DNA of 64,000 nt from an uncultured Clostridia bacterium (lineage in GTDB: Bacteria; Bacillota; Clostridia; Christensenellales; UBA1242), in the NCBI GenBank assembly GCA_934747805.1, contig CAKVHC010000004.1, positions 1 to 64,000 of the forward strand, given 5' to 3'. Of the stretch, positions 54,008-62,650 are shown in pieces. The translations under genes were made by a program, and so were the position numbers. Each line of letters opens with the position of its first letter. The stretch's first letter is position 1. Under the pieces are notes generated by a model. The model was not told the origin of the DNA. It did no database searches and saw only the letters and a program-made list of their open reading frames with translations.

Positions 54008-54090
54008 TTAATTTTCCAATAAATCTTCAATATTACAACCCAAGACTCTTGCTAGTTTGTAAAGGGTTTCAACTTGTGCTTTGTAATATG
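54008..54090 (-). pseudogene. C-terminal remnant of an XRE-type HTH regulator
   Basis: The frame reads YKAQVETLYKLARVLGCNIE and ends DLLEN-stop, the typical end of a Cro/CI-type DNA-binding domain. An in-frame TAG just upstream and the absence of the N-terminal helices show it is a relic. The rest of 53824-54007 holds nothing supportable. Confidence 0.65.
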
Positions 54091-54091
54091 A

Positions 54092-54253
54092 CTAAATATA
54101 TTTGCCGTAAAACAAAACTAGTTCATTGTCTTCAACAAAAATTTTAACTTGTTCTGGGATTTGTTCTGGAAATATTAATATAAATGGGAAATAATATCCT
54201 TTGGTTGAATCAGCTTCGTGTATATCATATTTAAGAATGTTTTTCCCTAATAA
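54092..54253 (-). pseudogene. Short orphan frame without start
   Basis: About 53 codons (LKYDIHEADSTKGYYFPFIL...LVLFYGKYI) open directly after the stop of the sigma/alpha-CTD gene, without an ATG or ribosome-binding site. The composition looks coding. It is probably the tail of a lost gene; the family is unknown. Confidence 0.35.
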
Positions 54254-54256
54254 ATT

Positions 54257-55543
54257 TTATCGTTGAGTTAAGCTATCTACTTTTGCTTCATTTACCAATT
54301 CTAGAATTTCAAATCTTTTTTCTATATCTAATGATGAATCTGCTAAAATCATTTTGATAAGTTCTTTTCTATACTTAACAATAAAACTTGTTTCCAAACA
54401 ATCAATAACTGAAATGTCTTCGCCAATTGCTTTCAAGACTTGTTTATCTGACATATCGTTAACTTGTTCTTGAGTGTGTTTAACTTTTGGCACATTTGGT
54501 TTTTTGGAATCTAGTTTTGTTTTGCTAGTACTAATAACTCTTGAAATTAATCCCTTTTTCATTTCTTCTTCAACTAGCAACCCAACTCCAAATGCATACG
54601 CTTTTCTATAATCTTCTGGAACTTCTTTGATGTCTAGTTTCTTTTGCGATTTGCTTTCTTCTTTAGACATAAGTTTCTTTTCGTAATTCCTAATCCATGT
54701 TTTTGGTTCAACTTCTTCAGGGCATATATCAAAACCTAATGAACGAATCTTCATTAAAGTTTCTTCGTAACTTCTTCTACGTAAATTTCTAATAGTAATC
54801 AATTCTGAATCTTTTGTCATGACTAAATCTCGGATAGTGTTTTTACCAGCACGCTTTAAACAATTAAATGAACGAATAGATAAATTCAATTCTTCAATAG
54901 TGGTATCCAGCACATCAATATTCTCTATATTTTGCATAAGCATGCCAGGGAATATTGCATTAATTGTATCTAATCCAACATTAATCATGGACGTATAACA
55001 CGCATTATTGAAATCTTCTATATATTCAAAATCTTCTTCAAAATGTAAACCTATTGAAGTCACAGCATCAATTACTTCTTGCAAACCTTTTTCTTCTAAT
55101 TGTTCTTTATGTATTCCCAAAAGAGATTCAACAGTATGATAATCGCTAAATGTTCTTTGTTTTAATAATTCCGTAAGTTTTTCGATACTACCTTCATTAG
55201 TTATATTCAGCGTTTTTAAAAATTCTTTTACTTCTATACGCATTAAGAGTGGTAAAATTCTAACTGCATCTTTTTCTTGCTTTGTTAAAGAATCATATTT
55301 TTCTTGTTGAATGCGTTCTATTTTTTGTTGTTTTAAAGCACTCAATTTGTCAATATCAAATTCCATCTCTTCTACAGATGGATCATAGCCAACTTCTTGA
55401 TCTGTTAATACCATATAAATATTCATTCTTGAAGGATGTCTTAACTTATGAAGTGCTTTTAATAAAATTTGTCTAATTCTTTCTCTTGAAACATCAAACT
55501 TATCTGCCACTTGTTGATATGTTTTTTGGTTTACCATCTTCAA
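54257..55543 (-). CDS. Sigma-region-4/alpha-CTD chimeric transcription factor, main part (frameshifted)
   Basis: A 428-residue frame. Residues 7-40 complete a sigma-70 region 4 helix-turn-helix (TYQQVADKFDVSRERIRQIL, KALHKLRHPSR). Residues 215-272 match the RNA polymerase alpha C-terminal domain (LNLSIRSFNCLKRAG, TIRDLV, LITIRNLRRRSYEE). Between them is a long helical region, and after residue 280 a further charged helical tail. Sigma region 4 contacts the -35 and alpha-CTD contacts UP elements, so this could be a dedicated promoter-recognition or anti-sigma-like factor. The start of the region lies in the preceding frame. Confidence 0.75.
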   Translation of the reverse strand: MKMVNQKTYQQVADKFDVSRERIRQILLKALHKLRHPSRMNIYMVLTDQEVGYDPSVEEMEFDIDKLSALKQQKIERIQQEKYDSLTKQEKDAVRILPLLMRIEVKEFLKTLNITNEGSIEKLTELLKQRTFSDYHTVESLLGIHKEQLEEKGLQEVIDAVTSIGLHFEEDFEYIEDFNNACYTSMINVGLDTINAIFPGMLMQNIENIDVLDTTIEELNLSIRSFNCLKRAGKNTIRDLVMTKDSELITIRNLRRRSYEETLMKIRSLGFDICPEEVEPKTWIRNYEKKLMSKEESKSQKKLDIKEVPEDYRKAYAFGVGLLVEEEMKKGLISRVISTSKTKLDSKKPNVPKVKHTQEQVNDMSDKQVLKAIGEDISVIDCLETSFIVKYRKELIKMILADSSLDIEKRFEILELVNEAKVDSLTQR

Positions 55544-55751
55544 ATCCGTAGTAAAGCATAAACACTTTTTGTTCTCTAGGCTCTAATGTTGCCAAAATAA
55601 ATTGACGATTTGCAAAATATTCGTGCATTTCACTTTGAGCTTCTTTTACTGTTTTAGGATTAAGAATTAGGGATGGGGTTCTGCGACCTCCTGTAATATC
55701 TGTTGGAACAGCTTCCCTCATTAATCTTTCTTCTTTGTTATAATATAACAT
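55500..55751 (-). CDS. N-terminal part of the sigma-region-4/alpha-CTD factor (frameshifted)
   Basis: An 83-residue frame beginning MLYYNKEERLMREAVPTD. Its end, LEPREQKVFMLYYGFEDGKPK, is the first half of sigma region 4. Removing one A from the A6 run near 55523-55528 joins it in frame to TYQQVADKFDVS in the next frame, giving a protein of about 495 residues. As drawn, the frame ends in a spurious NISTSGR tail. Confidence 0.68.
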   Translation of the reverse strand: MLYYNKEERLMREAVPTDITGGRRTPSLILNPKTVKEAQSEMHEYFANRQFILATLEPREQKVFMLYYGFEDGKPKNISTSGR

Positions 55752-55828
55752 TTGTATCCTCCATTGCTATGGAGCCATTATATCACTTTCTTTAATAATT
55801 TGCAATATTTACATAGAAATTTATTATT

Positions 55829-56569
55829 TTAGCCAAACCTAAATTCTTCATTTTCATTAAGGTCTTTAAAGTAAACTTTTACAAGTTCATCTTCATTTTC
55901 GCCAGATTGAATTCTTTTAACCATTTCAGCAATCTTTAAATTAATTGCTTCTAGGCGAGTAAATTTATCAATTCCTAAATCTTTTTTAGTCATTTCTAAA
56001 TGATTAGCCCAAATTTCATCAATTTCAGCTTTTGTTTTTGCTGGTTTACTTAAATCTGCAATGTATCTATAATCGCCATCTTCATCATAACCAACAAAAT
56101 CAAATCCATTTTTAATCATTGCTTTGTACGAGCCATAATTTTCCATATCAGCGCCACCAACAAATGTTTTAACGCCTTCACTACGAGCAAGTTCTAGCAT
56201 TTTGCCAATAATTTCCACGCCATAACCTTTGTACCACTGGCTTAAGAGCACATTAAATCCAAAATCCCAACAATTATTAGTTTTGCTTCTGTGATATTTT
56301 CCAAATCTGCAAGTTCCAATTATTTCGCCTGTTGTTTTATCAAAAGCAACTCTAAAATGCATACAATCATTATAATTGTCTAAATCTTGAAATGTTGGTT
56401 CTGCTGATTTTGATAGTTCTTCAACGCTACCTTTTGCATCTTTCATAGCATTGTATCTAGCATTGAATGGGTTAGACCAGCTTTTTGCAACGGTTTCTTT
56501 TTCTTGTTCTGTTAGGCTTGAAAATGGTTTAAATAATAATCTTTCACTTTCAAAAATTTCTTTTATCAT
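55829..56569 (-). CDS. GNAT-family N-acetyltransferase
   Basis: A 246-residue protein. The GNAT core covers residues 1-170: SERLLFKPFS at the start, GEIIGTCRFG on strand 4 and the acetyl-CoA loop WYKGYGVEIIGKMLELA near 112-128, then ENYGSYKAMIKNGF. A C-terminal helical extension of about 75 residues is unusual. It would transfer an acetyl group to an unknown amine (Rim-like or antibiotic-like). Confidence 0.78.
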   Translation of the reverse strand: MIKEIFESERLLFKPFSSLTEQEKETVAKSWSNPFNARYNAMKDAKGSVEELSKSAEPTFQDLDNYNDCMHFRVAFDKTTGEIIGTCRFGKYHRSKTNNCWDFGFNVLLSQWYKGYGVEIIGKMLELARSEGVKTFVGGADMENYGSYKAMIKNGFDFVGYDEDGDYRYIADLSKPAKTKAEIDEIWANHLEMTKKDLGIDKFTRLEAINLKIAEMVKRIQSGENEDELVKVYFKDLNENEEFRFG

Positions 56570-56583
56570 GATTTTCTCCTAAT

Positions 56584-57282
56584 TTATTGAGGTAGTATAG
56601 TATTTTCAACTTTGTGTAAAGAGCCAAGATAATCTAAATGTTTATTATAAAGTTCTGTGCTAATCCACAAATTATCTCCATCAATAATACAACCTTTAGA
56701 AATCAATTCATCTAGTGCTTCTTCTTTTGTTTCTGTTGGAGTAACTGTCTTAACAAAATCTTGGCCGTTCCATTTCATTTTGCTTATAGAAGTTCTTTCA
56801 ATTCTTTCAGCAACAGCAGTATTAATTGGAGTAAAACCAAACATAACATCTTGCAACTGAAATCCAAAGGATTTTACTAATTTCATAACTTTTTCACTTG
56901 CAGATTTCACTGTTTCTTTATCATAGTCTAAATTTAAACTTATTCTAATATCGCCAGCAGTTAATCTTCCTTTGTCTGTTTCTTGGTTAATTACAACCAA
57001 ATTTTTTTCTATTAAAGCATCAACAATCTTTTTATTTTCATCACTTAAAGAATTGTATTCAATCCATACACCAAGTTCATTAATTGTATTTGCTCCTGCT
57101 GAAATGGTTCTAATGTTTAAATCATATAGATATTCACAAACTTTAACCAATGGTGGAGTGATAATATATTTCAAACCAGCTCTATCGCAAATAATTCCCA
57201 TAGTTCCACTTTGATGTAAATATTCATCAGGACATTCAGGGTAAATATTAAGGTCAATATCTTTTAATAAAGTATTATTCAT
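56584..57282 (-). CDS. Hypothetical protein, 232 aa
   Basis: Not recognised. It starts MNNTLLKDIDLNIYPECPDE; the ATG at 57282 is chosen for the AAAAGGAA site before it. It is soluble, with a mixed alpha/beta pattern and a possible winged-helix C terminus (TKEEALDELISKGCIIDGDN). It is followed by the GNAT gene after 15 bases, so the two are probably co-transcribed. Confidence 0.62.
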   Translation of the reverse strand: MNNTLLKDIDLNIYPECPDEYLHQSGTMGIICDRAGLKYIITPPLVKVCEYLYDLNIRTISAGANTINELGVWIEYNSLSDENKKIVDALIEKNLVVINQETDKGRLTAGDIRISLNLDYDKETVKSASEKVMKLVKSFGFQLQDVMFGFTPINTAVAERIERTSISKMKWNGQDFVKTVTPTETKEEALDELISKGCIIDGDNLWISTELYNKHLDYLGSLHKVENTILPQ

Positions 57283-57292
57283 AGAATTCCTT

Positions 57293-57657
57293 TTAATTAA
57301 TAACAATGCTATTAGCATCTAATCTAGTACAGTTAAATGTTATAAAATCTCCATCAAAAACATCTCTGGAGATTTCTTCCTTATCAATAGAAATATAGAA
57401 ATTCCCAACTCAAACAATCCCTAAAATTTTGCTGTAAAGTTCGCCTTGAATTGAGTGAGAATAATTTCCATCGTTAGTGGCTTTAAATGTTTTATCTTCA
57501 CTAATCATAACATCTGAAGTCATAAAAGCACTTAATGTTATTGGGCAGATTTCATGATAGTTATAACAATAGGTTGTTAATTCAATTTGTCCATCATTTA
57601 AACCATATTTAAAAATGGTTGTTTTAAGATTGCGATGTGTTGCATATTTTTACCTTT
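57293..57657 (-). pseudogene. Broken frame with in-frame TGA
   Basis: About 120 codons read open on the minus strand (NLKTTIFKYGLNDGQIELTT ... ISRDVFDGDFITFNC) but lack a start codon and contain one in-frame TGA at 57410-57412, between KILGIV and VGNFYISI. Other genes here use TGA as stop, so it is a nonsense mutation. The protein family is unknown. The frame ends with TAA 10 bases before the next gene's ATG. Confidence 0.6.
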
Positions 57658-57660
57658 TCA

Positions 57661-58281
57661 TTAATTCTGTTTACAATACGATTCATATTTAGCAAGCATT
57701 CGTTGCATTGCTTTATCTTCTTTATCTATTAACCTTTTTGCTTCTTCAATAGTTACCCATTTAATTTCAGTAGATTCATTTGAAATTTCAAAAGACTTAT
57801 CCTTCACTAAGAACAAAAAATTTATATCGTAATGTATGTGTTCGGGCTCATTTTTCTTTGCGCTATATGCAATTTGTTGAACATCGACATCAAATATATC
57901 GTTAGAAATAAGTTTGCAATCAGAAATTCCCGTTTCTTCGCTTATTTCTCTGCGAGCAACATTAATGCAATTGGTATCACCGTCACTATGTCCACCGAAT
58001 TGGAACCACATTCCTGTCTTTTTGTGGTGATTTAATAATACGTTGCCTTTGCCATCAACAACAAGCCCACCAGCAGTTACATGACCTTTTAAATTAGACC
58101 TATCGTAACAGTTTGTATTATTTGCTAAAAATTCCAAAACATTTTTAACATTCTCTTTTTCTTGTTCGTTATATGGTTTATAATTATTAAGTTTGCTAAT
58201 AAGGTTAAATTCATGATAAATAACTTCTTTGTCTAATTTTTTTACAGATTTCTTACTTTCACAAATGGTTACTACTTTCAT
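57661..58281 (-). CDS. NUDIX hydrolase, 206 aa
   Basis: A NUDIX domain in residues 65-200 with the box GGHSDGDTNCINVARREISEETGI near 96-119. The N-terminal ~60 residues are a helical extension (LISKLNNYKPYNEQEKENVK). The substrate is unknown. It lies downstream of a gene-free stretch and divergent from the ABC exporter's regulatory region. Confidence 0.82.
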   Translation of the reverse strand: MKVVTICESKKSVKKLDKEVIYHEFNLISKLNNYKPYNEQEKENVKNVLEFLANNTNCYDRSNLKGHVTAGGLVVDGKGNVLLNHHKKTGMWFQFGGHSDGDTNCINVARREISEETGISDCKLISNDIFDVDVQQIAYSAKKNEPEHIHYDINFLFLVKDKSFEISNESTEIKWVTIEEAKRLIDKEDKAMQRMLAKYESYCKQN

Positions 58282-58487
58282 AATATATTTCCTCTAATAA
58301 GAGTATAACATATTTTAATGATCTTGTGCAAACAAAAATTTCATCTCGAAAGGACTTTTTCTCATGTGCAACTCAAAAACTTTTATAGCTTTAATCTTAA
58401 CTCTATTCCTTCACCATACAATTCACTTAAAATGTTTTCTTCACATGGTCGGTCTTGCAGAACTTTTATATTTTTTACTCATCAATA
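58282..58487. other. Gene-free stretch between NUDIX gene and ABC exporter promoter
   Basis: No supportable gene or repeat is seen here. It must contain the minus-strand promoter of the NUDIX gene, but no box stands out. Confidence 0.4.
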
Positions 58488-58516
58488 TTGACAGTGCGGA
58501 CTAGTTGTTGTATTAT
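58488..58516 (+). promoter_or_regulatory. Sigma-A promoter of the ABC exporter
   Basis: A perfect TTGACA and TATTAT with a 17-base spacer. The palindrome ATGTTTAAACAT (58515-58526) overlaps the end of the -10 and the likely start point. Confidence 0.8.
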
Positions 58517-58531
58517 GTTTAAACATATTTA

Positions 58532-58624
58532 TTTAAACCTAACTAGGTTTAACAAATGAATTTAATTAAACCTACCAAGGTTTAAATAATGAATTTAATT
58601 AAACCTACCAATGTTTAATTAATG
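58532..58624 (+). promoter_or_regulatory. Three-copy 33-bp operator-like tandem repeat
   Basis: AAACCTAACTAGGTTT (58535-58550), AAACCTACCAAGGTTT (58568-58583) and AAACCTACCAATGTTT (58601-58616) are palindromes at an exact 33-base spacing, each followed by the same AATGAATTTAATT-type spacer. They lie in the leader between promoter and start codon, on the same face of the helix (about three turns). They probably bind a repressor dimer, perhaps of TetR or MarR type, encoded elsewhere. Confidence 0.7.
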
Positions 58625-58660
58625 AATCAACCAAAAATCTAACAAAAGGAGGGGAAGCTT

Positions 58661-60481
58661 GTGACGAAAGAAAAACTAGAAAAGAAAAAAGCAAAGAAAA
58701 CAAAAGAAGCGAGCAAACTTAAAGGATACAAGGGTCTTAGGAAATTGGTTCCTTTCTACAAAAAATACAGCGGATTGTTTGTTGCGACAATGCTAACGCT
58801 TATTCTCAGTGCGGTCATCAACCTATTCTCCCCTATTTTTAGTGCCAATGCGCTTGCAAATCTATCTGAGTACAAGTTTGACAAAGCATTTTTGTTCGCT
58901 GGTCTTGTCATAGCAGTTCGACTGCTCGTACAGGTTGCCAACTATCTTCACAATATTTGTTATGTCAAGATGGATTGCAAAGTCGTTTTCGATATAAAGA
59001 CTGCTCTCATTAGAGCCATCACTTCCACATCTATGGCCAAGAGTGATAAAATTAATAGCGGTGTTTATATTGAAAGGCTCAATGAAGACTCCAACAAATG
59101 CTCTGATGTCCTTATGGATATAATGAGTGTCTTCCTTGACGTTATATCTAATTTTGCCTTCCTTATCTACATAGCTTTTCTCAATATTTGGTTTTTCTTT
59201 GCACTCGTTGCTTATGTACTCGTTCTATGGATATTTGACAGCAAGAAAGAGAGAATGTGGTATATTCAAAGAAAAAAGTTTAGAGAAACAAGAGAGATTG
59301 CCACCGGTTCTTACAATGAACAAGTAAGGGGCTTGCGTGATATTAAGAGCCTAAATATTAGGAATAACACAATAAAAGATTCTGGTGAAAAATTTGAAGA
59401 CGCACTAAACATACACCGTCTGTCCAGATATACTCGCAGTAAGTGGGTATTTATCCGAAACGCAGTGGCCATATTGTTTGAAGTCGGTTTCTTCATTATG
59501 GGCGTGTTGTTCATAAAGAATGACTTAATAACTCTCGCAAATTTCCTAGTCATATATATGTATCACGGCAATGTCAAAGGTTTGACCAACTACTTTGCGA
59601 TGATTAAACAATACGCAATGGAAGGCGAACTTGCCGCTCAAAGAGTATTTGAAGTTATTAACGAATATCCAAAAGAATCATTCGGCCAAAATACAATCGA
59701 GAATGTTAAAGGAAAAATTGAGTTTAAGGACGTAACATTTGCATATAACGGTGACGAAAACGTTCTTGAACATCTAGATTTAACTTTTGAACCAAACAAG
59801 ACTACTGCTGTTGTGGGAAAGAGCGGTAGTGGTAAATCTACAATTTTAGCGCTTATAAATAAACTTTACACAGTGACTGACGGATCAATTACTCTTGATG
59901 GTCAAGACATCAACACCCTAACCGAAGACACAATTCGAGATAACATTGGCATTGTTACTCAAACTCCATATATTTTCAACAGAACAATAAGAGAAAATCT
60001 GTTATTTATCAAGCCGGACGCAACAGAAGAAGAGATGATATCCGCTCTCGAACGTGCTCAAATATACGATTTCATCAAGAAACTGGACAAAGGATTGGAC
60101 AGTTTAGTCGGCGAAAATGGAGTAATGTTGTCTGGCGGTCAAAAACAGAGAATTGCCATTGCACGTATACTACTTAAAAACAGCAAAGTTATAGTGTTTG
60201 ACGAAGCGACTAGTGCGTTGGACAATGAGAGTCAAGGACAGATTGTCAAGGCTATAGATAGTCTAAAAGACAATCATACAATCATAATTGTTGCACATAG
60301 ACTGTCCACAATAGTTGGGGCGGACAATATAGTAGTCTTGGACGGCGGCAAAATCATAGCTCAAGGCACACATAAAGAATTATTCAACAATTGTAAAATG
60401 TATAAAGACCTATACAAGAGCGAAGAAACGAAATTGGCATTAGAAAGCAAACTCAAAAAAACTAATGATGAGATTCAATAA
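58661..60481 (+). CDS. ABC exporter, fused permease and ATPase
   Basis: A 606-residue half transporter. The Lys-rich N terminus is followed by a six-helix ABC membrane domain (about 30-320) and an ATPase domain with Walker A GKSGSGKST (about 386-394), signature LSGGQKQR (about 489-496), Walker B VIVFDEATSALD and the His switch VAHRLS. It would act as a homodimer or with a partner, exporting a drug, peptide or lipid. It starts with GTG at 58661 after AGGAGGGG. The operator repeats upstream suggest inducible expression. A terminator follows directly, so no partner is co-transcribed. Confidence 0.92.
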   Translation: MTKEKLEKKKAKKTKEASKLKGYKGLRKLVPFYKKYSGLFVATMLTLILSAVINLFSPIFSANALANLSEYKFDKAFLFAGLVIAVRLLVQVANYLHNICYVKMDCKVVFDIKTALIRAITSTSMAKSDKINSGVYIERLNEDSNKCSDVLMDIMSVFLDVISNFAFLIYIAFLNIWFFFALVAYVLVLWIFDSKKERMWYIQRKKFRETREIATGSYNEQVRGLRDIKSLNIRNNTIKDSGEKFEDALNIHRLSRYTRSKWVFIRNAVAILFEVGFFIMGVLFIKNDLITLANFLVIYMYHGNVKGLTNYFAMIKQYAMEGELAAQRVFEVINEYPKESFGQNTIENVKGKIEFKDVTFAYNGDENVLEHLDLTFEPNKTTAVVGKSGSGKSTILALINKLYTVTDGSITLDGQDINTLTEDTIRDNIGIVTQTPYIFNRTIRENLLFIKPDATEEEMISALERAQIYDFIKKLDKGLDSLVGENGVMLSGGQKQRIAIARILLKNSKVIVFDEATSALDNESQGQIVKAIDSLKDNHTIIIVAHRLSTIVGADNIVVLDGGKIIAQGTHKELFNNCKMYKDLYKSEETKLALESKLKKTNDEIQ

Positions 60482-60493
60482 CAGCTTACATAC

Positions 60494-60521
60494 AAAAAGT
60501 GTACACTTTGTACACTTTTTT
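60494..60521 (+). terminator. Terminator of the ABC exporter
   Basis: AAAAAGTGTAC and GTACACTTTTT around ACTTT. Confidence 0.88.
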
Positions 60522-60657
60522 ATTATAAATGTCTTGTTAAATAAAATCGTCAAATAACACTTACTAGGTTTTTGTTTATGCTTAGTAATTTTCTAATTTA
60601 AACTCATTTACCTAGCGAAGCATATTTTGTTTGCCACACAGCTTCATGTGTCAATAT

Positions 60658-61437
60658 CTAACTCAATCTCACAACAGTCAAGGTCGCTCCTGGTCCACCA
60701 TTTCCATTAATGCGAGTTGCATTCATAATTACTGGCACGAGCGTTATTACATCTCCCTCGGTCAAATTCATCACAAATTGTCCACTTGAAGTCGAATCAA
60801 CACTGAGCGGACGCATTGTGTTCGTATCAACATTGCCGTTAAACGCAAGCGCAATACTATCCGTCCCAGCAGCACCTGTGGCACGGTTGACATAATAGGT
60901 TACGAGATAAGTCCCCGTGGCAGGAATCGTCAGAGATGACATGCTCACCACCAGCCCATTGTTCGTCATTGTGGATGACAGCAAAATTGGTGTGTCCGTC
61001 CTTATATCTTGCCCAGCGACATGCAGAATCGTTGCGTTTTGGTTGGAAACTCTGCCAGCCTCACCAGCAGGCCCAGTTGGACCAGTTGGACCCGTTGTCC
61101 CAGTTTCACCCATTGGGCCAGTCGGACCTGTTGGACCGATATTTCCTGTTGCACCTGTCGGTCCAGTCGGACCTGTTTCACCCGTCAAGCCTATCGGACC
61201 TTGCGGACCTGTTTCACCAGCTATTCCTTGCGGTCCAGTGGGTCCGGTCGGACCGATAAGTCCCTGCTGTCCGGTTGCTCCAGTAGGACCAGTAGGTCCA
61301 GTTGCTCCAGTTAAACCAACTGGGCCTGTTGGACCTGTTGGTCCAATTGCACACTGCTCACAATTCGAGCCATTTTGAGAGTTGTTGTTACAATTATTGC
61401 AACAATGATTATTACAGCTGAAAAAGTCTGATGTCAT
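60658..61437 (-). CDS. Collagen-like exosporium-type protein
   Basis: A 259-residue protein. The N terminus is short and rich in Cys, Asn and His ([19 protein letters not shown]). Residues ~33-133 are about 33 Gly-X-Y triplets dominated by GPTGPTG and GPQGP. The C-terminal ~125 residues form a beta-rich domain ([23 protein letters not shown]) like the BclA trimerisation domain. Collagen-like proteins of this form make the hair-like nap of spores in Bacillus and Clostridium. The Cys-rich start could crosslink to the coat. There is no signal peptide, as expected for mother-cell-made proteins. Confidence 0.86.
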   Translation of the reverse strand: MTSDFFSCNNHCCNNCNNNSQNGSNCEQCAIGPTGPTGPVGLTGATGPTGPTGATGQQGLIGPTGPTGPQGIAGETGPQGPIGLTGETGPTGPTGATGNIGPTGPTGPMGETGTTGPTGPTGPAGEAGRVSNQNATILHVAGQDIRTDTPILLSSTMTNNGLVVSMSSLTIPATGTYLVTYYVNRATGAAGTDSIALAFNGNVDTNTMRPLSVDSTSSGQFVMNLTEGDVITLVPVIMNATRINGNGGPGATLTVVRLS

Positions 61438-61552
61438 AATTTACCCCATATTATTTATTAACCATAATATGAGAACAAGTTAATTATGTTGACAACGCTT
61501 GGTTACATGCGGCACTGTCAAAATGAAAATAAAGATATGCTCCATATAAAAC

Positions 61553-61586
61553 AAAAAAGAGTAAACAAGAAACTCTCTTTTGTTAA
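61553..61586 (-). terminator. Terminator of the NUDIX gene at 61594
   Basis: An AAAAGAG/CTCTTTT-type stem with a T run on the minus strand, directly after the stop at 61594. Confidence 0.6.
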
Positions 61587-61593
61587 ACTTATC

Positions 61594-62106
61594 TTACTTT
61601 GCTAATTGTTTCGATTTCAAAAAGTTCTGGCATTTCAAGAAAAAGTCAATTTGGTCTTGATTCAATTCTTTGCTCTTCACCATTTCTTGCAATTTATTCA
61701 TAGAAAACCACCTGACTTCTGTCAACTCTTCTTTTTGAATGTCAAGTTTGTTTACGTCCAGATTCATGCGTGTGTAATACATTACATAACAGTCTTTGCC
61801 ATCACAACCTTTGCAAAAGGGAACAATTTCCTGTTTTGAAATATCAATTCCAAGTTCTTCTTTTACTTCTGTGACAATTCCTTGAATAGGCGTTTCACCT
61901 GCCTTTGGATGTCCGCCTGTCACGCCCCAATCTCCGCCTTTGCTCTGCACTCTTTTTTGCATTAAAAATTTACCTTCAGAATTCTGAATTGCAATCATCA
62001 CAACCATGGGATAGTATCCTTCAGGGATAGGATCTCCTTTTAAGTAGGTTTTTCCAGTCAAATTACTGTTTCGGTCATACAAGTCTCTTTTTTCACGTAT
62101 TGACAT
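61594..62106 (-). CDS. NUDIX hydrolase, 170 aa
   Basis: A NUDIX domain with the box GGHPKAGETPIQGIVTEVKEELGI near 64-87, and an N terminus (REKRDLYDRNSNLTGKTYLK) like the IDI/YfcD-type NUDIX proteins that begin with an E/D-x-x-D-x-x-N-x-x-G motif. The substrate is unknown. It is the third NUDIX-family gene in the window. It has its own terminator. Confidence 0.84.
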   Translation of the reverse strand: MSIREKRDLYDRNSNLTGKTYLKGDPIPEGYYPMVVMIAIQNSEGKFLMQKRVQSKGGDWGVTGGHPKAGETPIQGIVTEVKEELGIDISKQEIVPFCKGCDGKDCYVMYYTRMNLDVNKLDIQKEELTEVRWFSMNKLQEMVKSKELNQDQIDFFLKCQNFLKSKQLAK

Positions 62107-62144
62107 TTTGTACTCCTTTATACTATTTAATATTTGTTGTAGTT

Positions 62145-62493
62145 CTAAGATATTAATGTTTGTTTAGAATCAGATAAACTATTTTCTGGGACTAAGTGAG
62201 CTTCAATAATTAAGCCATCTGCTCCACAAGCGATTGATGCTAAACTCATAGGTTTTGCCAGTTCTCTCATTTCTACAGAATGAGAATGGTCAATAAGGTC
62301 TGGCAACCCACATAAACCTTTTGCTACTACTACTCATTGTAAGTATAACACAAATCTGATTGTATTATCAAACAATCTTACATCTTTTTCACATAGAATA
62401 ATTTGACTGTTGCCATTTAAAGCTATATATTCGGCAGCATTTAACCATTCATATATTGTCGCTGAAAATTCTCTTTTTAACAATATTGGCTTA
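62145..62493 (-). pseudogene. DAHP synthase (3-deoxy-7-phosphoheptulonate synthase) C-terminal relic
   Basis: Two collinear frames on the minus strand match the end of type I DAHP synthase. The first is KPILLKREFSATIYEWLNAA...IILCEKDVR and the second is LPDLIDHSHSVEMRELAKPM followed by ASIACGADGLIIEAHLVPEN. The frames are separated by a stop and a shift near 62335-62342. The N-terminal half is missing. The enzyme starts the shikimate pathway; this copy cannot work. Confidence 0.8.
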
Positions 62494-62559
62494 TTGTCTT
62501 TCAATTTGCTTTTCTTTACATTGTTTTAAGGTTTCTAGGACAATATCCGTAACAGGTAT
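62494..62559 (-). pseudogene. 66-bp integrase relic abutting the DAHP synthase relic
   Basis: Reads PVTDIVLETLKQCKEKQIERQ, nearly identical to PVTDIVLETLKQWKEKQ inside the integrase at 34424, and very similar at DNA level to 34890-34950. It ends exactly where the DAHP synthase homology begins. It shows that elements of the same integrase family were once here. Confidence 0.75.
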
Positions 62560-62620
62560 ACGTCAGAAGTACAAAGTTATTGTCATTTTTTTTACTAGTA
62601 AAAATATACTGTTTCAAAAT

Positions 62621-62650
62621 AAAAAGAACTATCAAATTGACAGTTCTTTG
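62621..62650 (-). terminator. Terminator downstream of the YwaF-like genes
   Basis: AAAGAACT and AGTTCTTT around ATCAAATTGAC, with a T-rich run on the minus strand. It is about 90 bases beyond the stop at 62740. Confidence 0.65.

Noticed and set aside
57410..57412. Genetic code change with TGA read as Trp
   Set aside because: uppP and several cargo genes use TGA as a normal, overlapping stop, so the standard bacterial code applies.
58532..58624. CRISPR array
   Set aside because: The 33-bp units are repeated together with their spacers (spacers are not unique), there are only three units, and no cas genes are present.
60917..61378. Long Pro/Val/Gly-rich frame on the plus strand
   Set aside because: It is the antisense shadow of the Gly-X-Y repeats of the collagen-like gene; there is no ribosome-binding site and the composition is explained by GGNCCN triplets.
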